From the NCBI GenBank assembly GCA_942493045.1, contig OW818665.1, positions 2,232,001-2,296,000 on the forward strand: a DNA stretch of 64,000 bases, given 5' to 3'. Made by a program: the position numbers and the translations under genes. The DNA is from Teretinema sp942493045 (GTDB lineage Bacteria > Spirochaetota > Spirochaetia > Treponematales > Treponemataceae). Positions 41,542 to 49,317 of this stretch are shown here, piece by piece (within the stretch, counting starts at the first letter, position 1; each line of letters opens with the position of its first letter). Below the pieces are notes generated by a model, which saw nothing but the letters and a program-made list of their open reading frames with translations, made no database searches and was not told where the DNA came from.

Positions 41542-42300
41542 ATGAAATTAACCAAGAGTCGCATTATTGACGTCAGAGCCTTGCTTATTGCTGTATGGGC
41601 AGGAAGCGCCTGCTTGACCGGCGCTTTTTTAGCCACCAATGCGAATCCGGGACTGGCTTCAGGGGCCGCAGTTTTATTCTTTCTGGCAACACTGATCTTT
41701 TATATAATTATCAACGTACAAAAGCTAAAGAACAAAAACAACACACTTCTTTCAACTACTCCTCCTCCGGAAAACAAAGATATCCCAAGCGATCGTATCG
41801 ATCCGCTTACCGGCCTGGCCAATGAAAATGGATTGATGGCCTGGTTTGCGGAAAAAGGCGCCCGCTTTGCCGCAGACGGCAAAGGTATTGTTATCCTGGC
41901 AGCTGATCTGGCGGATTTCGGAGTTGTCGAAAAAACCTATGGAAAAGAGGTAGCTGATGCCGTACTAATCGAAGTTGCGCATCGCGTAGCCACCTGCACC
42001 GGTACGGATGGTATTGCGGCGCGAACCTCCGGTGATGAATTCGCGGCGATAGCCACCGTCGTCCCGTCACGGTCCGAAGAATTAGCTGCCGAACAAGCCG
42101 GCAAACTGGCAGAACTTATCCAACGGCCGGTAGAGCTTAAAACCGGGGTTGTCTGGATTGGGGGATCTGTAGGAGCGGCTTACGGAAGCATAAGTGAGGG
42201 CAAAGAGGTCCTCGCCCAGGCCCGCTCAGCATTAGTCAAAGCAAAAAAAATCGGCAGAGGGCATTATGTCGTACACTCAGCGGTCAGTAAAGTATTGTAG
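41542..42300 (+). CDS. Membrane protein with variant GGDEF (SGDEF) domain (252 aa)
   Basis: Two membrane helices (about 12-30 and 36-57) are followed by a linker and a GGDEF-type domain (about 85-245): DPLTGLANENGLMAW at its start and the signature ARTSGDEFAAI, i.e. SGDEF in place of GGDEF. The RxxD inhibitory site is not present upstream of the signature. SGDEF domains can be active or can be degenerate nucleotide receptors, so cyclase activity is uncertain. The gene stands between the pseudokinase and the tailed paralogue; the ATG of the latter is 14 bp after its stop. Confidence 0.8.
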   Translation: MKLTKSRIIDVRALLIAVWAGSACLTGAFLATNANPGLASGAAVLFFLATLIFYIIINVQKLKNKNNTLLSTTPPPENKDIPSDRIDPLTGLANENGLMAWFAEKGARFAADGKGIVILAADLADFGVVEKTYGKEVADAVLIEVAHRVATCTGTDGIAARTSGDEFAAIATVVPSRSEELAAEQAGKLAELIQRPVELKTGVVWIGGSVGAAYGSISEGKEVLAQARSALVKAKKIGRGHYVVHSAVSKVL

Positions 42301-42314
42301 CCGGAGAAGAATCC

Positions 42315-43361
42315 ATGCAACTCTCTGAAAACAATGTATCAGAATTAAACAATTCCCCGAATACCTCCGATAAGAATATGGGGTATGCTTTAATGCCAAC
42401 ACGAACAGGATTTCTTCTCGTCAACACCGATAAAAGACTCATCCGGGAACAAGCCCATACCGTCAGAGAGGCTCTCTTTGCCTGCACTACCCAACCGCAG
42501 GTTGAGTGCGCCGTAGCTTTCGCCCGATATCTCAGTTTCGCAGGCCTTAACAGCGACAACTACTGGCTGTTCCTGAGAATGATTATGACTAATAACCCTT
42601 GGGTCATCGACGAACTGTTACACGAACGCACCCCCCGCCTGCTTTTTTCCACAATTCGGGCGGACAGTGAATTGATCGAAGCGGCCTTCGAAATGCTTTT
42701 TTCCCGGCATCCCGAGGAAATTTACCCCAAAGCCCTGGAAAGCGTACTGGGAATAATCCAGAATGCCTATTTTGATGCCGACGATGGCTATCGTATTAGA
42801 AGATTATCAATTATGGATATCAATGCCCTCGGTAAATTTCTGATTAAGGATGAACCCCAGGAACATCCCCTGAACCGATTGATTCTGGAAGTTCTGGATC
42901 GCATTGCCCATCTTGGTGACTATTATGGCGAGCAGGATAAAAACATTCTTTCCAAGCATGCTTTTAATGTGCGCTATGCCTACTTTGACCATACCAGGGA
43001 ACTGGTTGACGCGATTCCGGAACCGATGCTTGTCAGAATGGGTAACAGTACCGAAGTTTCTCCTGAGGATGACTATGCCACATTGGTATCGATACGCCGC
43101 CAAAGAAAACGCGATTTCAAAGGCCGTTTTACCCGTGAAAGCCCGGAACCTTCAAGGATAGTTGAACAGCCAAATGCCACAGAACAGCCAAAGACTGCAG
43201 AAGCGCAGCGGGCAGCAGAACCGCCAAAGGTTGCCGACTCCCCTCCAATAAGCGAGGCAGGGAAAAAAAAGAACCCGCCGACCAAAAGCATAAGCAAAGA
43301 AAACACCGCACAGGTAAAAAAACCCGCGCCGTCAAAAACGCGACCCAAGAAAAAGAGCTAA
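42315..43361 (+). CDS. Triplet-family protein 4 with disordered basic C-terminal tail (348 aa)
   Basis: Residues about 45-260 align with the triplet proteins: NSDNYWLFLRMI, PWVIDELL, EIYPKALESVLGIIQNAY, DGYRIRRLSIMDINALGKFL, HPLNRLILEVLDRIAHL, NVRYAYFD, IPEPMLVRMGN. It has an N-terminal extension of about 45 residues and a tail of about 80 residues rich in Pro, Lys, Ala and Glu (KPAPSKTRPKKKS). The tail looks disordered and basic and could bind nucleic acid, membrane or an acidic partner. GGAG lies upstream of the ATG. It is a single-copy, diverged paralogue located inside the signalling segment, which links that segment to the cassettes. Confidence 0.82.
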   Translation: MQLSENNVSELNNSPNTSDKNMGYALMPTRTGFLLVNTDKRLIREQAHTVREALFACTTQPQVECAVAFARYLSFAGLNSDNYWLFLRMIMTNNPWVIDELLHERTPRLLFSTIRADSELIEAAFEMLFSRHPEEIYPKALESVLGIIQNAYFDADDGYRIRRLSIMDINALGKFLIKDEPQEHPLNRLILEVLDRIAHLGDYYGEQDKNILSKHAFNVRYAYFDHTRELVDAIPEPMLVRMGNSTEVSPEDDYATLVSIRRQRKRDFKGRFTRESPEPSRIVEQPNATEQPKTAEAQRAAEPPKVADSPPISEAGKKKNPPTKSISKENTAQVKKPAPSKTRPKKKS

Positions 43362-43392
43362 GCTAAAGTTTTTATTAAGCGGAGAATAACAC

Positions 43393-44358
43393 ATGGCAAC
43401 GAAGAAAAGCTCGACTACGGCTTCGAAACAAGAACCCGCTACCCAAAAAAAGGACCTGCCGGAAGGTATAGCTCTGGTTGAAAAAGCGATTTCGCTGATC
43501 AACACGCTTCCGGGACGACTAAAAAACGATCAAGGAAAGCCCGGTGGTCTGGTTATCTATCCAGAACAAAAGCGCCCAATCATCATCGGCGACCTGCATG
43601 CCAATAACGATCATTTACAAATGATACTTGATCATGAAACCAACCGCGCCGACCTGGAATCGGGCAAAGCCGCCTGCATCTTCCTTGGCGACGCTCTCCA
43701 CGACGATCGCACCGGTCATATGAAAGACATGAAATCGTCCTTTTTGATTCTTAAAGAAGTACTCAAACTGATTGTGCTATATCCCGGATCGGTCTATTAC
43801 ATACGCGGAAACCATGACACCTTCGATGAACGATTACGAAAAAGCGGTATTTGCCAGGGCACTGAAATGAAAAAGGCCTTACAGCTGGAAATGGGCACGG
43901 AGTATACCGGGGCAGTTGAGCGCTTTTTCGATGCCCTGCCCTATTTTATTATCGCAAAAGATTTTGTCATTACCCATGCCGGGCCACCCCGCGGAGGAAT
44001 CGTCAGGGAAGAACTGATTAACATCTATCGTTATCCGGAAAAATTGCACCAGCTGATTTGGACCCGGGTAAATGAATTCCATGGTAATCCAAGCTTGAAG
44101 GAATACGGCGAGAAAGACTTGCGACTGGCCCTTGAATTGCTTGAAGTGCCTCAGGATACCCATTTTATTGTCGGGCACAATCCGATATGGAGCGATGGAA
44201 ATAAAATCGGTGTCTGGCAGGACGTAATCGGTATTAAAAACCACCACATTCTGTATTCAGGATATGGCAGCGTAGCTCCTTACATAACCTTTATTGATGG
44301 AACTATATATATCAAACACGCTGTCGCAAAAAAACCGGAGGTTTATTATTATGGCTGA
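43393..44358 (+). CDS. PPP-type metallophosphatase (321 aa)
   Basis: A Lys/Thr/Gln-rich N-terminus (1-30) precedes a PPP-like calcineurin-fold domain: IIGDLHANNDHL (GDxHG position), FLGDALHDD (GDxxDR position), YYIRGNHDTFDE (GNHD/E), FVITHAGPPRGG (His) and FIVGHNPIWSDG (His). These dimetal ligands are all present. Members act as Ser/Thr or Tyr protein phosphatases or as diadenosine tetraphosphatases. GGAG precedes the ATG. It overlaps the next gene by 8 bp, so phosphatase and the HipA-like kinase are translated together. Its position suggests it reverses a phosphorylation made by that kinase (inference). Confidence 0.85.
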   Translation: MATKKSSTTASKQEPATQKKDLPEGIALVEKAISLINTLPGRLKNDQGKPGGLVIYPEQKRPIIIGDLHANNDHLQMILDHETNRADLESGKAACIFLGDALHDDRTGHMKDMKSSFLILKEVLKLIVLYPGSVYYIRGNHDTFDERLRKSGICQGTEMKKALQLEMGTEYTGAVERFFDALPYFIIAKDFVITHAGPPRGGIVREELINIYRYPEKLHQLIWTRVNEFHGNPSLKEYGEKDLRLALELLEVPQDTHFIVGHNPIWSDGNKIGVWQDVIGIKNHHILYSGYGSVAPYITFIDGTIYIKHAVAKKPEVYYYG

Positions 44359-45271
44359 ACGGGAAAACCTGGCGAAAGCCCTCAATGACCAATCCTTGAT
44401 AGATTACTTTTATCTTGATAAAACCACTCTGGAAGTTGGTAAATATCTTAATTCCCTGAAGTTAACTCTGGTTGAATCCCAGGATGAAGTGCCCTTTAAC
44501 GCTCAGGTAAAAAGCTATTTAGCCGCCCAGGATGAAAAGGGCGATCCATGGATCGTAAAACCGGTCGCAAACGACGAGGAAATGATATACCACCGCTCCT
44601 GCATGCTGGCATATTTACTGGATCATGAAACCGGAACCCTGGCCGCGCCCACCACAGCGGTATTGATTAACAACAAGAAATTCCGGGTAACCAAGGTCGT
44701 AAAGCAGTCAGTACAAATAAGCTCCTATAATTATCTCGAAGCCCCATTCATCAATATTCTAAGAGCCGATCTTGTCAATCGCTGGATCTATTTTGACGAG
44801 GACCGCAATCCCAATAATTATCTGGTTATTACCAATTCCAAAAACAAACCCTTTGTTGTCGCGATAGACTACGATAAAGCCGATTTGCTCTCCGAATCGA
44901 TGAAAATCACGGGAATGCCCGATAAATTCGGCTGGCTAAGAACAGAGAAAACCCGGTTCTTAACACTTCTGCGTCCAGAGCACTTTGACGGAATTTCCAT
45001 CTCCGACTTTGAGTCCAGGCTCTGCGCCTTTTCACAAATCAAAGAACAGGATCTTTATAATATAGCCCTGACGGCCTTCACCTCTTGTTGTCCCAACCCC
45101 GATGAATTGACCAAAAAGGTGGTAAAAAACCTGATCAGTCGCCAAAACTACGTTGACAGCTATTTCCGGTCAATGTTTAAAACCGTTGAGAATACCAAGA
45201 ATCTCTGTCATGAAGCCGATTATGAAGCCTTTGGGAAAAGTTTCCTGGATATGCATAGCAAAAAAATGTAA
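44351..45271 (+). CDS. HipA/PI4K-fold kinase-like protein (306 aa)
   Basis: The sequence shows kinase-like landmarks of the HipA/phosphatidylinositol-4-kinase group rather than of ordinary protein kinases: an ATP-lysine-like segment GDPWIVKPVANDEE, a catalytic-loop-like YFDEDRNPNNYLV (D-x-x-x-N arrangement) and a metal-binding VVAIDYDKADLL (in place of DFG). The C-terminal third is helical. I infer the fold from these motifs only; no whole-family match could be tested. ATG 44351 overlaps the phosphatase stop and has GGAG 10 bases upstream; a longer start at 44294 lies inside the phosphatase gene. Cassette copy B starts 20 bp after its stop. Confidence 0.6.
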   Translation: MAERENLAKALNDQSLIDYFYLDKTTLEVGKYLNSLKLTLVESQDEVPFNAQVKSYLAAQDEKGDPWIVKPVANDEEMIYHRSCMLAYLLDHETGTLAAPTTAVLINNKKFRVTKVVKQSVQISSYNYLEAPFINILRADLVNRWIYFDEDRNPNNYLVITNSKNKPFVVAIDYDKADLLSESMKITGMPDKFGWLRTEKTRFLTLLRPEHFDGISISDFESRLCAFSQIKEQDLYNIALTAFTSCCPNPDELTKKVVKNLISRQNYVDSYFRSMFKTVENTKNLCHEADYEAFGKSFLDMHSKKM

Positions 45272-45296
45272 AACAGGCGTATTTTTCTGGATAAAT

Positions 45297-45324
45297 TTGA
45301 CAGAAAATAAAAATCGCCTACAAT
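45297..45324 (+). promoter_or_regulatory. Near-consensus sigma70 promoter of cassette copy B
   Basis: TTGACA (45297-45302), 16-bp spacer, TACAAT (45319-45324), identical to copy A. The repeat begins 6 bp before this -35 box. Confidence 0.8.
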
Positions 45325-45376
45325 TTGTTAAACAAGCATTATGAATTGAGAATATCTTGCCATACGGAGGTTGTTG

Positions 45377-46075
45377 ATGGACAAGCAAAGCGAACGGGTC
45401 ATAGAACGAACCTGGTCGAAAGAAACTATCATGCAGGTAGAGTTGGGGATCATGCAGAATATGCTCGGATCCAGAACAGAAGAGGCCGTGGAAGGATCAA
45501 TATGCTTTGCGCGATTCCTGAGCCTTTCCGTACTGAACAATGACAATTACCCGGTGTTTCTCAAGCTCCTGGAAGTGGAAAACCATTGGGTAATAGACAC
45601 GATGGTCGGGAAAAAAGATCCATTCCTGCTACTGAGCCCGATTCAGCCGAACAGCTACCTGGGCTTTACCGGGTTCAAGCTGCTGACCAACTGGCACCCG
45701 GGAGGAATCTATCCGGTAACCCTGTCGGTGGTACTGGGAATTCTGCAGGCGGCCTACGCCTCGCCGAAAGACGGCTACAAGATTTATTCCGTATCGATCA
45801 ACGACGTCAATAATCTTGGAAAGCATCTGAACAAGGAATTGGGACAGGACGACGCGAACAACCGCTGCATCCTGGACATTCTGGACCGCCTCGGATCATT
45901 GGCCGGTACCTCCACCAATCCTGACAAGGAACAAATGGCCCGCCAGGCTAACAATATCCGCACCTTCTACTTTGACAAGCGCAAGAAGATGGAAGACATT
46001 ATCCCGCAGGTCTTGCTGGTCAAGTCTGATTATGTCGCGAAAGAAACCGCACCACGTCAGCTGTACGTTGACTGA
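45377..46075 (+). CDS. Triplet-family protein 1, copy B (232 aa)
   Basis: Amino-acid sequence identical to the copy A protein at 37224-37922; four silent nucleotide differences fall in this gene. Same GGAGG ribosome-binding site. Family unrecognised; see copy A for motifs. Preceded by the promoter at 45297-45324, 20 bp after the HipA-like kinase gene, so it can also be reached by read-through from that gene. Confidence 0.85.
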   Translation: MDKQSERVIERTWSKETIMQVELGIMQNMLGSRTEEAVEGSICFARFLSLSVLNNDNYPVFLKLLEVENHWVIDTMVGKKDPFLLLSPIQPNSYLGFTGFKLLTNWHPGGIYPVTLSVVLGILQAAYASPKDGYKIYSVSINDVNNLGKHLNKELGQDDANNRCILDILDRLGSLAGTSTNPDKEQMARQANNIRTFYFDKRKKMEDIIPQVLLVKSDYVAKETAPRQLYVD

Positions 46076-46098
46076 GACAAGGTAAAAGGAGCAAACCA

Positions 46099-46818
46099 AT
46101 GAAAGAGTTGTTCGAGAAAAAGCAAGACTGGACCGACATCGAGATCCAGCAGATTGAATATCACATGCTTAAGGGCGTAATGGGATGCCGGACTCCGGAA
46201 GCCGTTGAGTCAGCCATCACCTACGCCAGCTATCTGAACTTTACCGGAATTACCAACGGAAACTATCCGGTATTTCTGAATATCCTGACCGTGCGCAACC
46301 ACAATGTCATCGATGCCCTGCTGGGCACCCGCGACCCCTTCCTGTTCATGAGCTCGATCCAGCCGAATTACTTTATCGTGTCGACCTGCTTCGCGATCCT
46401 GACCAAATACCGCAAGGCCGAGATCTATCCGAAGACCCTCGGTATTATCCTGGGCGTCTTCCAGACCACCTACAATTCCCCGCTGGACGGCTACAAGATC
46501 TACCCGCCGTCGGTTGCCGACGTGAACTCCCTGGGCAAGCACCTGAACGAGGAAAAGGGACAGGATGACCTGCTGAACCGCAGTATCCTGGACATCCTGG
46601 ACAAGATGGCCTCCCTCGAAGGACAGAACGTGGACGAAGACATGGAAGACCTGGCGGTGCACTCGCACAATATCCGCAACAACTTCTTCGATTCCAAGAA
46701 GCACCTGGTGGACGTTATCCCCGAAGTACAGCTGCGTCTGGAACCGAACCTGGACAAGGACGTACTGCCGAGAAACCGCGTTCCCCTGGCCGAAGCAGAG
46801 GCCCAGCCGGCTACCTAA
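46099..46818 (+). CDS. Triplet-family protein 2, copy B (239 aa)
   Basis: Amino-acid sequence identical to the copy A protein at 37946-38665, with one silent difference (AAA to AAG at the position matching 38545). It lies 23 bp after protein 1 and 79 bp before protein 3, with the same stem-loop (46843-46873) in the gap. Function unknown. Confidence 0.85.
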   Translation: MKELFEKKQDWTDIEIQQIEYHMLKGVMGCRTPEAVESAITYASYLNFTGITNGNYPVFLNILTVRNHNVIDALLGTRDPFLFMSSIQPNYFIVSTCFAILTKYRKAEIYPKTLGIILGVFQTTYNSPLDGYKIYPPSVADVNSLGKHLNEEKGQDDLLNRSILDILDKMASLEGQNVDEDMEDLAVHSHNIRNNFFDSKKHLVDVIPEVQLRLEPNLDKDVLPRNRVPLAEAEAQPAT

Positions 46819-46842
46819 GCGCAGTCCGATCAAGATTAGCGG

Positions 46843-46873
46843 AACGCCATGAGTCGCGAAGGTTCATGGCGTT
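46843..46873 (+). other. Intercistronic stem-loop between triplet genes 2 and 3 (copy B)
   Basis: Same 10-bp perfect stem and 11-nt loop as in copy A. Its preservation cannot be taken as selection because the whole block is nearly identical. Confidence 0.6.
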
Positions 46874-46897
46874 TAACAATGCAACACGGAGGATTCA

Positions 46898-47599
46898 ATG
46901 GCTGGTGCTGAATGGCCGCAATGGTCCGAGAAAGAGATTGATGCGCTTTCCTTGGGCTATTTGAAAGATATTATCGAAAGCAAGGATGGGTACAGTGTCT
47001 TTGCGGCCCTGGCCGTAGCGCACTACCTTGAAAACAAAGTCGGGCTCAATCCGGACAACTACCCGATCTTTTTCCGCCTGATAGAAGCCGGGAACCCCTG
47101 GGTAATAGACACCCTGGTCGGCGACCATGATCCGGACCGCTTTATGGGAACGATACAGTTCAACACCTTTATGATACGGGAGTGCTTTCGCATGCTCACC
47201 GGCTGGAAGGCCGGAGAAGTGTACCCGAAGGCCCTGGTGATCATTTACGGCTTACTGACCATGTGCTATAAAGTGCCCGAAGAAGGCTACCGCATATTCC
47301 CGCTGACTGTCAGCGACGTCAACAATCTCGGCAAGCACCTGGACAAGAGCAAGGATCAGATGGATCCCCTGAACCGCGCGGTGCTTTCGATGCTGGACCG
47401 CATCGCTTCCCTGATTGAGCCGCAAAAGCCGATGCCCTCCAACGAGATTAAGGACGTGGCCCTGCAGGCCAACAATATCCGCGGCAAGTTCCTGGATATG
47501 ACCAAAAAGCTCAACGAGGCGATTCCGGACGTATTGTTGGTTCGCGGAGACTATAACGCGGCCGTCATTCCACCGATCGTTCCGGAAATAAAACTGTAA
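46898..47599 (+). CDS. Triplet-family protein 3, copy B (233 aa)
   Basis: Differs from copy A by one residue: Pro replaces Thr near the C-terminus (VIPPIV). The two base changes responsible are 2 bp apart and lie close to the right edge of the repeat, which could mark the end of a conversion tract. Last gene of the copy; a rho-independent terminator follows 32 bp after the stop. Confidence 0.85.
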   Translation: MAGAEWPQWSEKEIDALSLGYLKDIIESKDGYSVFAALAVAHYLENKVGLNPDNYPIFFRLIEAGNPWVIDTLVGDHDPDRFMGTIQFNTFMIRECFRMLTGWKAGEVYPKALVIIYGLLTMCYKVPEEGYRIFPLTVSDVNNLGKHLDKSKDQMDPLNRAVLSMLDRIASLIEPQKPMPSNEIKDVALQANNIRGKFLDMTKKLNEAIPDVLLVRGDYNAAVIPPIVPEIKL

Positions 47600-47630
47600 C
47601 CGGAAAAAAACCGGATGAAAGGAATTGATA

Positions 47631-47670
47631 CAGCCCCGACGGTTATTCAACCATCGGGGCTGTTTTTTTT
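47631..47670 (+). terminator. Rho-independent terminator after cassette copy B
   Basis: CAGCCCCGA (47631-47639) pairs with TCGGGGCTG, with an inner GG/CC pairing and a short loop, followed by eight T. It isolates the triplet region from the hydrogenase operon. Copy A has no equivalent. Confidence 0.92.
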
Positions 47671-47768
47671 ACTTTTTTTGTATTTATCTGTTTCACCGTG
47701 ATGACAAGCCGGACGCGAGCCCTTACTCAAAGAAAACCTTTTCCCTTTTGAAAATCCCTTTATGCTCA

Positions 47769-47797
47769 TTGCAAAAACTTTTTTTTATTAGTACAAT
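47769..47797 (+). promoter_or_regulatory. Promoter of the hydrogenase operon
   Basis: TTGCAA (47769-47774), 17-bp spacer, TACAAT (47792-47797). A leader of about 43 nt with GGGG(GTT) before the ATG at 47847 follows, so this operon does not have the leaderless layout. Confidence 0.65.
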
Positions 47798-47846
47798 ACA
47801 GCAAGTATATATCGATATAATTTTATCGAGTTAATGGGGGTTAACA

Positions 47847-48320
47847 ATGGCGACTGCGTGCGAGTTCTCATCAGAGCTCAATGCGTTTATCAGCGAATGG
47901 AAGGAAAAACCGGGAAACCTGATCATGATCCTGCATCGCGTTCAGGAAGAACAGGGCTTTATCTCCCGTGAGGCGGCCACTGAGGTTGCCAACCGTACCG
48001 GCACACCGCTCGCTCGGGTATACGGGACTATGTCCTTTTATTCATTTTTTAAGACAATCAAACCCGGAAAAAACCGGATCAGCGTCTGCCTCGGCACAGC
48101 CTGCTACCTAAAAGGTGGCCAGGATTTAATCGAGGAAGCTCGCAATCTCTTGAACCTGAAAGAAGACGAAATCACCACTGCCGACGGCCTCTTTTCCGTG
48201 GAGCCGGTACGCTGTATCGGCTGCTGCGGTTTAGCGCCCGTTCTCTCCGTCAACGGCGACGTGTACGGCAAGCTGACCCGCGACCAGATGGATAGCGTTA
48301 TCGCTAAATATCAGGGATAA
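47847..48320 (+). CDS. hydC: NuoE/HydC-type [2Fe-2S] subunit of the hydrogenase (157 aa)
   Basis: Thioredoxin-fold [2Fe-2S] protein like the 24-kDa subunit of complex I. The helical N-terminus has LIMILHRVQEEQGFISREAATEVA; the cluster cysteines are in VCLGTACYLKGG and VRCIGCCGLAP. In trimeric electron-bifurcating hydrogenases this subunit works with the NuoF-like HydB to pass electrons from NADH. First gene of the five-gene operon, preceded by its own promoter. Confidence 0.92.
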   Translation: MATACEFSSELNAFISEWKEKPGNLIMILHRVQEEQGFISREAATEVANRTGTPLARVYGTMSFYSFFKTIKPGKNRISVCLGTACYLKGGQDLIEEARNLLNLKEDEITTADGLFSVEPVRCIGCCGLAPVLSVNGDVYGKLTRDQMDSVIAKYQG

Positions 48321-48325
48321 ACGCT

Positions 48326-48892
48326 GTGCACTACACCCTGTGCGACATGTTCAGCGACTTAACCGAAAATTCGGTTGATGCCGGGGCAATGCTCGTCACA
48401 GTGGAGTTTTCCGAGACCGAAAGCGAACTGGCTATCCGGATAACGGATAACGGCAAAGGCATGAGCGCCGAACAGCTCGCCAAGGCTACCGATCCGTTCT
48501 GGACCGACGGGATCAAGCATCCCGGAAGAAAAATCGGACTCGGCATTCCATTCTTGATCCAGACCGCCGAATTATGCGGCGGAAACTGGAAGATCACGTC
48601 GAATGACGGTTCTGACAGCGATGCCCCCCGGGGCACGGTGCTGGAAGCCCGCTTCGACCTGAAAAACATTGACACGCCGCCGGTCGGCGATGTCACCGGA
48701 TACTTCCGGCAGATTCTGTGCTTTAACCGCCCTTACGAGCTGGTTATCGTACGCCGGCGCGGTACAGAGGAATACACCGTAAAACGCTCCGAACTGCTGG
48801 AGGCGCTGGGGCTGTCCGAACAGGGTCTATTCGAAGACGCTGATTCGCTGGCCCTGCTCGCCCAGTATCTGGAAGCAAACGAAACAGCATAA
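48326..48892 (+). CDS. GHKL ATPase-domain protein of the hydrogenase operon (188 aa)
   Basis: A stand-alone HATPase domain: N-box DLTENSVDAGA, G1 ITDNGKGMS, G2-like GRKIGLGIPFL, and GTVLEARF. There is no H-box, so it is not a complete histidine kinase. Proteins like this are common between hydC and hydB in anaerobes and their job is unknown. Starts at a GTG (48326) with AGGGA upstream, 5 bp after hydC. It may work together with the CBS-ATPase protein at 31.4 kb. Confidence 0.87.
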   Translation: MHYTLCDMFSDLTENSVDAGAMLVTVEFSETESELAIRITDNGKGMSAEQLAKATDPFWTDGIKHPGRKIGLGIPFLIQTAELCGGNWKITSNDGSDSDAPRGTVLEARFDLKNIDTPPVGDVTGYFRQILCFNRPYELVIVRRRGTEEYTVKRSELLEALGLSEQGLFEDADSLALLAQYLEANETA

Positions 48893-48911
48893 TCCATTCA
48901 GGAGGATTGAT

Positions 48912-49307
48912 ATGGCCAAGATGTCCCTTGAGGACCTGCGCAAACTGCGCGATTCGACACAGCAAGAAATGAAAAAGCGCGACACTGACGGCAAAACAGC
49001 CCAGATCATTGTCGGTATGGGAACCTGCGGTATCGCCGCCGGAGCCAAAGCTACCCTCGACGCCTTCGTCAAACACCTGAACGAAAAGGGTATGGGCGGC
49101 GACGTGATTATCCGCCAAACCGGCTGCATGGGACTGTGTCAGAACGAACCCACCGTGGAAGTCGTCATGGCCGGCATGCCCAATATCATCTATGGCCGCG
49201 TTGATGCCAAGATTGCCAAGGAAATTGTAGAAAAGCATCTGATTAAAAAAGAGCTTTTGAATGACCAGATTCTGGACCGCCCCGCGGTCGACATTTTAAA
49301 GAAATAA
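48912..49307 (+). CDS. Thioredoxin-like [2Fe-2S] ferredoxin (131 aa)
   Basis: An N-terminal helical segment (SLEDLRKLRDSTQQEMKKRD) is followed by a thioredoxin-like ferredoxin with cluster cysteines in VGMGTCGIAAGAK and QTGCMGLCQNEPTV. The same fold is fused at the N-terminus of the next protein. It presumably shuttles electrons between HydB and other carriers. GGAGG is present before the ATG. Confidence 0.9.
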   Translation: MAKMSLEDLRKLRDSTQQEMKKRDTDGKTAQIIVGMGTCGIAAGAKATLDAFVKHLNEKGMGGDVIIRQTGCMGLCQNEPTVEVVMAGMPNIIYGRVDAKIAKEIVEKHLIKKELLNDQILDRPAVDILKK

Positions 49308-49317
49308 GGGGACTCGT

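Larger units (their letters stand above)
45291..47607 (+). repeat. Direct repeat copy B (2317 bp) of the triplet-gene cassette
   Basis: Second copy of the block at 37138-39454. It carries its own promoter, the three genes and the intercistronic stem-loop. Unlike copy A it is followed by a strong terminator. Six of the seven differences leave five codons synonymous or concern silent positions; the change ACT to CCA (two of them) replaces Thr by Pro in protein 3. Confidence 0.95.

Noticed and set aside
44294..45271. Longer start for the HipA-like protein
   Set aside because: The extra 19 residues lie inside the phosphatase gene and lack a ribosome-binding site; ATG 44351 has GGAG well placed.
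37138..47607. Composite transposon or insertion sequence bounded by the 2.3-kb repeats
   Set aside because: No transposase, no terminal inverted repeats and no visible target-site duplication; the repeats consist of intact genes with their promoter.
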